In this document: in pieces, positions 8,072-12,122 of the stretch
How the letters are laid out: each line of letters starts with the position of its first letter
Numbering within the stretch: position 1 is the first letter of the stretch
Source: Sphingomonadaceae bacterium
GTDB taxonomy: Bacteria; Pseudomonadota; Alphaproteobacteria; Sphingomonadales; Sphingomonadaceae
DNA: 12,122 nt
NCBI GenBank assembly: GCA_947442095.1
Contig: CANEVG010000066.1
Location: 1-12,122, forward strand
Direction: 5' to 3'
Notes under the pieces: generated by a model
The model's input: only the letters and a program-made list of their open reading frames with translations
Told to the model about the DNA's origin: nothing
Databases searched by the model: none
Program-made: the position numbers and the translations under genes

Positions 8072-8101
8072 AATCGGCGCACACTTCGCGCCCGATTTTT
8101 T
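8072..8101 (+). terminator. terminator-shaped hairpin between pcs and mcr
   Basis: AATCGG-CGC (8072-8080) pairs with GCG-C-CCGATT (8088-8097): nine base pairs, one bulged C (8091), a 7-base loop, and a T-run at 8096-8101 that begins within the last stem pairs. This is the outline of an intrinsic terminator. It ends only two bases before the mcr ribosome binding site at 8104, leaving no room for a promoter after it. Any transcript reaching mcr must read through it. It is better viewed as a partial terminator/attenuator setting the pcs:mcr ratio, or as a 5' stability or processing structure. The bulge and short unpaired T tail make full termination uncertain. Confidence 0.45.
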
Positions 8102-8103
8102 GC

Positions 8104-8110
8104 AGGAGAG
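8104..8110 (+). promoter_or_regulatory. ribosome binding site of mcr
   Basis: AGGAGAG lies 4 bases before the ATG at 8115, a strong Shine-Dalgarno match. It fixes the mcr start, although the same frame stays open back to 7872 inside pcs. Confidence 0.8.
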
Positions 8111-8114
8111 TGAC

Positions 8115-11100
8115 ATGGCCAAGGCAAAAACCCCCGCGACGGCGTCCGCCAAGCCCGCTGCAACGGCTGTTGCCACTACGAGTGGGCAGGCAAGCGGCAG
8201 GCTCGCCGGCAAGATCGCGCTCGTGACCGGCGCGGCAGGCAATCTGGGCGGCTATATCGTGCGCCACTATCTCGCAGAAGGTGCGACCGTGGTCATGACG
8301 GGCCGCACCTCCGCACGCCTTGAAGCCGCCGCTACCGCCATGCGCGAAGCTAGCGGTGTGGATGCCAGCCGGCTTGCCACCGTTGTGCTCGATGGCGGCG
8401 ATGCCCAGTCGGTGCGCGATGGCATCGCCGATGTCGTGAAGCGCTTCGGCAAGATCGACATTCTGGTCAACAACGCGGGCTCTGCGGGGCCCAAGCAGAC
8501 CATCGAACAGCTTCCCTTCAGCGACGACGAACTTGCCGCGCTCCAGAAAAAGGGCTCGACCGACACCGAAACCGTAGGCGCGGCGATGCGCAACATTTTC
8601 GGCGTTGCGTGGAATCTTGCGCGCACCGCTGCTTCGGCGATGGGCGAAGGCGGCTCGATCATCAACGTCTCGACGATCTTCTCGCGCACGCCTTATTATG
8701 CGCGCTCAGCCTATGTCGTCCCCAAGGCAGCCATGAACGCATGGTCGCGCGAATTGTCGCTTGAACTTGGCCCCAAGGGCATCCGTGTCAACCTCGTGTT
8801 CCCCGGCCCGATCGAAAGCGAGCGCATTCGCACTGTGTTTGCGGCGATGGACAATTTGCGCGGCGACGATCCGGGCACCACGGCACAGACCTTCTTTGAC
8901 ATGATGTCGCTGGAGCGCAGCGTGAACGGTGCGCCCAAAGCCAAGACCTTCCCGGTGCCCGACGACATCGCATCGACCTGCGTGTTCCTCGGCAGCGATG
9001 AATCCGCTTCGTACAACGGCCACGATTTCGAGGTTACGCATGGCATGACCGTGCGCAAGGAGGAACGCTCAACCTACCTTGCGCGTCCGACCATGCGCTC
9101 CATGGACGGCGCGGGGCTGGCCGTGCTGATCGCAGCGGGCGATGATTGGGAAGACGCGCTGGAGATCGCCAAGATCCAGATCGCCTGCGGGGCAAACGTA
9201 CTGCTGGGTCTGCCGCGCCAGACCGATACCTCCATCGCGCAGGCACGGGCGAAAGCCGAAGGCATCGGCGAGGCGCTCACCATTGTGCGGATCAATCGCA
9301 CCGAACCCGTGATGATCGAGGCGGCGCTGGCCAGCTACACCGAGGCGCATTCACCGATTACCGGTGCCATCATTCTCCCCGCCTTCGCTCGGGGCGAGCT
9401 TACCGGCAAACTCGTCGACTTGTCGGACGAGGAAGTGGCCGCCTTCATGGATGTCGAACTCGTCGGCGCGATGGCGCTTGCGCGCGCCCTGAGCCGCTAC
9501 TGGAAGCGGCACGATTCCCTGCTCCAGGCGCCGCGCTTCATTTTCATGTCGAATCTCAGCGACGGGCGCGAGAACGTCTACGCCAATGCCTTGCGCGCCG
9601 CGATCGAGCAACTGGTGCGGCTGTGGCGCTATGAATCCGAAATCGACGTAGCCCATGGCCGCCGCCGTCAGGTCGAGTGGGGCAACCAGATCGTGCGGTT
9701 CACCAATGCAGAGGGCGAGAACACGCGCTTTGCTGCAGGACATGCTGCGCGCGTGCTGATCAAGGAAAGCAAGATCGGCGAAGTCACGCTCTATGTGCCG
9801 CGCAGCATTGGCGAGGCAACGGGCGCACGCAAGGCGATGCCGGGCTTCAGCGAGAACATCACCGGCCTGCATCTGGGCAAGGTCGCGCTGATCACTGGCG
9901 GTTCGGCCGGCATCGGCGGACAGGTCGCGCGGCTCCTCGCGCTTGCGGGCGCCAAGGTCATGATGGTCGCGCGCCGCGAGAGCGAACTCGCCGTGGCACG
10001 CGCGCGCATTGTCAGCGAACTGGAAGACATCGGCTTTGCCGGGGTCGAGCGCCGCGTGCAAACCATGGCAGGCATGGACGTGAGCAACCTCGACAGCCTG
10101 AAAGCTGCGGTTGACGCTACGATGAAGGCCTTCGGGCGGATCGACTACCTCATCAACAACGCGGGCGTGGCCGGCGCGGAAGAGATGGTCGTCGATATGA
10201 GCGTGGACGCGTGGAACTACACGCTCGATGCCAACCTGATCTCGAACTTCACGCTGATGCACCACGCCGTGCCGATCATGAAGGCGCAAGGCTCGGGCTA
10301 TGTGCTCAATGTCTCGTCCTACTTCGGCGGCGAGAAGTACCTCGCGGTCGCCTATCCCAACCGCGCAGACTATGCCGCGTCCAAGTCCGGCCAGCGCGCG
10401 ATGGTGGAATCGATGGCGCGCTATCTCGGGCCCGAAGTCCAGTTCAACGCGATTGCCCCCGGCCCGGTCGATGGAGACCGTCTCTCCGGCACCGGCGGCA
10501 AGCCCGGCCTGTTCGAGCGGCGCGGCAAGCTGATCCTGGCGAACAAGCGCCTCAATGCGGTGCATGCCGCCGTGGTCAAGGCGCTGCGGCGCGGCGTGCG
10601 CGTCGAAGCGCTGCTCAGCCGCCTTTCGCGCAACGATACCGTGCGCATGTCACACGATACCAACAACCCGCGCGAAATCCGCGAACTGGCGCTGGCCTGT
10701 GCGCGCGAGGGCGACGGCCTGTGCACTTGGGACCGCTATCTGATGACCCCGGATATCGCGGCCAAGCTCGTCTCGCGCCTGCGCGGCGCGGGCTATTTCC
10801 TCGATTCCCCCGAATGGGCCGAACGCCCTGATACGCCAGAGGCCAACCGCGACTGGCTGCTCAAGGCCCCGCCCGAGGACCAGCCCTTCCTGCCGGCCGA
10901 CAAGATCGCGGTCGAGGCCAAGAAGGTCGGCACCGGCGTGCTCTCGCAGCTGTTCCTCGGCAAGATGCCGACCGAGACCGATGTGGCGCAGGCCACTGTG
11001 TTCTTCCTCGCCGACCGCGCCGTCTCGGGCGAGACCTTCATGCCATCAGGCGGCCTCAGCGTCGAACGCTCGACCACCGAGCGCGAGCTGTTCGGCAGCC

Positions 11101-11840
11101 CCAAGCAGGAACGGCTCGACCAGATGCGCGGGCGCACCGTGTGGATCATCGGCGAGCACCTGACCGATTACCTTGCGGAAACCGCGCGCGAATTCATCAC
11201 CGAATGCCACGTGGCGCGCGTGGTGCTGATGACGAGCACGGCGGCCGGGTTCGCCGCGATCAAGGACGCACTCTCCGATCTGGAAGATGCGCCGCTCGAT
11301 GTGATCCTGCTCGAAGGTGGCGTAGAAGCGGCGATGGACAGCGCGCTCACGCAGTGGGGCCACCCGACGACCATCGTCTCGACCCCGCTGCAGGCCCTGC
11401 CGACCAAGCTCTTCGCGACCGATGCGCTGCTGACGCCGGAGGAATTCCGCACGCTCGTCGCGGACAACCTCACCACGCACTTCCGCGTGGCGCGCAAGGC
11501 CTCGCTCTATGACGATTGCCAACTCGTGCTGGTCTCGCCCGATGTGCCGATGGGCGACAAGAGCCCGGCCTTTGCGCTCGCCAACTTCATCAAGACCACG
11601 CTGCATTCCTTCACCGCCACCTTGGCCGTGGAAAACGAGCGGCTGGTCCACGGCGCTCCGGTCAACCAGATCAACCTCACCCGCCGCGTCCGTTCGGAAG
11701 AGCCGCGCGATCTCGATGAGCATCTGGAAGAAGTGAAGCGTTTTGCCCGCGCCGTCCTGCTTGTCGGCACCCCCCTCCCCGATGCCGAAGATTCGCGCTA
11801 TCGTGCGCGCATCTATCGCGGGATGTCGATGACAGTTTGA
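8115..11840 (+). CDS. mcr: bifunctional malonyl-CoA reductase (tandem SDR halves)
   Basis: A 1241-residue cytoplasmic enzyme reducing malonyl-CoA with two NADPH to 3-hydroxypropionate via malonate semialdehyde. By analogy with the 1219-residue Chloroflexus enzyme, the C-terminal half makes the semialdehyde and the N-terminal half reduces it. In the N half the NADPH loop TGAAGNLG is at 38-45, NNAG at 119-122, Ser186/Thr187 precede the active site, and Tyr200-x3-Lys204 is the SDR catalytic pair. In the C half TGGSAGIG is at 594-601, NNAG at 681-684, Ser734/Ser735, and Tyr753-x3-Lys757. The serine-to-tyrosine spacing there is longer than usual (18 residues). Each half is followed by a second Rossmann-like stretch lacking a clear YxxxK, as expected for this family. 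Residues 1-29 are an Ala/Thr/Lys-rich tail, neither signal peptide nor membrane segment. The product feeds Pcs, encoded 116 bases upstream; accA, 15 bases downstream, belongs to the enzyme making its substrate. Confidence 0.96.
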   Translation: MAKAKTPATASAKPAATAVATTSGQASGRLAGKIALVTGAAGNLGGYIVRHYLAEGATVVMTGRTSARLEAAATAMREASGVDASRLATVVLDGGDAQSVRDGIADVVKRFGKIDILVNNAGSAGPKQTIEQLPFSDDELAALQKKGSTDTETVGAAMRNIFGVAWNLARTAASAMGEGGSIINVSTIFSRTPYYARSAYVVPKAAMNAWSRELSLELGPKGIRVNLVFPGPIESERIRTVFAAMDNLRGDDPGTTAQTFFDMMSLERSVNGAPKAKTFPVPDDIASTCVFLGSDESASYNGHDFEVTHGMTVRKEERSTYLARPTMRSMDGAGLAVLIAAGDDWEDALEIAKIQIACGANVLLGLPRQTDTSIAQARAKAEGIGEALTIVRINRTEPVMIEAALASYTEAHSPITGAIILPAFARGELTGKLVDLSDEEVAAFMDVELVGAMALARALSRYWKRHDSLLQAPRFIFMSNLSDGRENVYANALRAAIEQLVRLWRYESEIDVAHGRRRQVEWGNQIVRFTNAEGENTRFAAGHAARVLIKESKIGEVTLYVPRSIGEATGARKAMPGFSENITGLHLGKVALITGGSAGIGGQVARLLALAGAKVMMVARRESELAVARARIVSELEDIGFAGVERRVQTMAGMDVSNLDSLKAAVDATMKAFGRIDYLINNAGVAGAEEMVVDMSVDAWNYTLDANLISNFTLMHHAVPIMKAQGSGYVLNVSSYFGGEKYLAVAYPNRADYAASKSGQRAMVESMARYLGPEVQFNAIAPGPVDGDRLSGTGGKPGLFERRGKLILANKRLNAVHAAVVKALRRGVRVEALLSRLSRNDTVRMSHDTNNPREIRELALACAREGDGLCTWDRYLMTPDIAAKLVSRLRGAGYFLDSPEWAERPDTPEANRDWLLKAPPEDQPFLPADKIAVEAKKVGTGVLSQLFLGKMPTETDVAQATVFFLADRAVSGETFMPSGGLSVERSTTERELFGSPKQERLDQMRGRTVWIIGEHLTDYLAETAREFITECHVARVVLMTSTAAGFAAIKDALSDLEDAPLDVILLEGGVEAAMDSALTQWGHPTTIVSTPLQALPTKLFATDALLTPEEFRTLVADNLTTHFRVARKASLYDDCQLVLVSPDVPMGDKSPAFALANFIKTTLHSFTATLAVENERLVHGAPVNQINLTRRVRSEEPRDLDEHLEEVKRFARAVLLVGTPLPDAEDSRYRARIYRGMSMTV

Positions 11841-11855
11841 CGGGTTTTTTGGTTG

Positions 11856-12122
11856 ATGGACTACCTTGCATTCGAAAAGCCGGTCGAAGCTCTCGCCAAG
11901 CGTGCAGCAGCGCTGCGCGCTGCAGGGGAGCGCGAGGATGAAGCCGCGATGCTTGATGAGCGGGCCACGCGCCAGCTCATCGACATCTATGCGCGGCTGA
12001 CCCCGTGGCAACGCACGCAAGTTGCGCGGCATTCGGCACGGCCGCACTTCGCGCACTTTGTCCAGGGCCTGTTCGACGACTTCATGCCGCTCGGCGGAGA
12101 CCGCAACTTCGGCAACGATCAG
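11856..12122 (+). CDS. accA: acetyl-CoA carboxylase carboxyltransferase alpha subunit, 5' part
   Basis: Eighty-nine codons are present before the window ends. The start MDYLAFEKPVEAL matches the family's N-terminal (Y/F)LxFE(K/Q)P motif. It is followed by a charged helical stretch and then LTPWQRTQVARHSARPHF and PLGGDRNFGNDQ, corresponding to the AWQxAQLARHPxRP and ELAGDRAYADD segments of E. coli AccA. The catalytic carboxyltransferase core lies beyond the edge. AccA with AccD transfers carboxyl from biotin to acetyl-CoA, giving malonyl-CoA, the Mcr substrate. The gene begins 15 bases after the mcr stop, in the same frame, with no clear Shine-Dalgarno (the spacer contains T6), so coupled translation is likely; TTG at 11853 is an alternative start. 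The N-terminus looks divergent from the usual sphingomonad AccA as I recall it, so this may be a second, pathway-dedicated copy (inference). Confidence 0.88.
   Translation, partial: MDYLAFEKPVEALAKRAAALRAAGEREDEAAMLDERATRQLIDIYARLTPWQRTQVARHSARPHFAHFVQGLFDDFMPLGGDRNFGNDQ

Noticed and set aside
7872..8114. An N-terminal extension of Mcr beginning at 7872.
   Set aside because: It overlaps the pcs 3' end, whereas ATG 8115 has a strong Shine-Dalgarno just upstream and gives a length close to known Mcr proteins.

Overview
The window is GC-rich, alphaproteobacterial-looking DNA. Codon use, the TonB-receptor neighbour and the gene content all suggest a sphingomonad of the Erythrobacter/Porphyrobacter/Novosphingobium kind. 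That placement is inference from gene content, not from a marker gene. All genes read on the + strand.

Layout: (1) 2-310 is the C-terminal end of a TonB-dependent outer-membrane receptor. (2) 319-1947 is an AMP-forming acyl-CoA synthetase, 8 bases downstream and probably co-transcribed with the receptor. (3) 1948-2475 is a 528-base non-coding region. Its second half is distinctly AT-richer (about 43% GC by hand count over 2101-2400) and carries several inverted repeats built from a TGGTT/AACCA half-site, plus a leader hairpin. (4) 2476-7998 encodes a 1840-residue propionyl-CoA synthase (Pcs), a fusion of acyl-CoA synthetase, enoyl-CoA hydratase and enoyl-CoA reductase. (5) 7999-8114 holds a terminator-shaped hairpin immediately before the next ribosome binding site. 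(6) 8115-11840 encodes a 1241-residue bifunctional malonyl-CoA reductase (Mcr), two SDR-type halves. (7) 11856-12122 is the start of accA, the carboxyltransferase alpha subunit of acetyl-CoA carboxylase, cut by the window end.

Together pcs-mcr-accA form the reductive CO2-incorporating arm of the 3-hydroxypropionate (3-HP) pathway. Acetyl-CoA plus bicarbonate gives malonyl-CoA (Acc). Malonyl-CoA plus 2 NADPH gives 3-HP (Mcr). 3-HP plus ATP, CoA and NADPH gives propionyl-CoA (Pcs). Chloroflexus uses these enzymes for autotrophy in the 3-HP bi-cycle, and homologues of Mcr and Pcs are known from a few marine proteobacteria (Erythrobacter sp. NAP1, gammaproteobacterium HTCC2080). No enzyme of the glyoxylate-regenerating half of the bi-cycle is visible here. 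The module could therefore be a partial route serving mixotrophic CO2 assimilation, a reductant sink or anaplerosis via propionyl-CoA, rather than a full autotrophic cycle.

The upstream receptor and acyl-CoA synthetase look like a separate unit for uptake and activation of an organic acid. The AT-rich region between the two units is the obvious place for control of the 3-HP genes.
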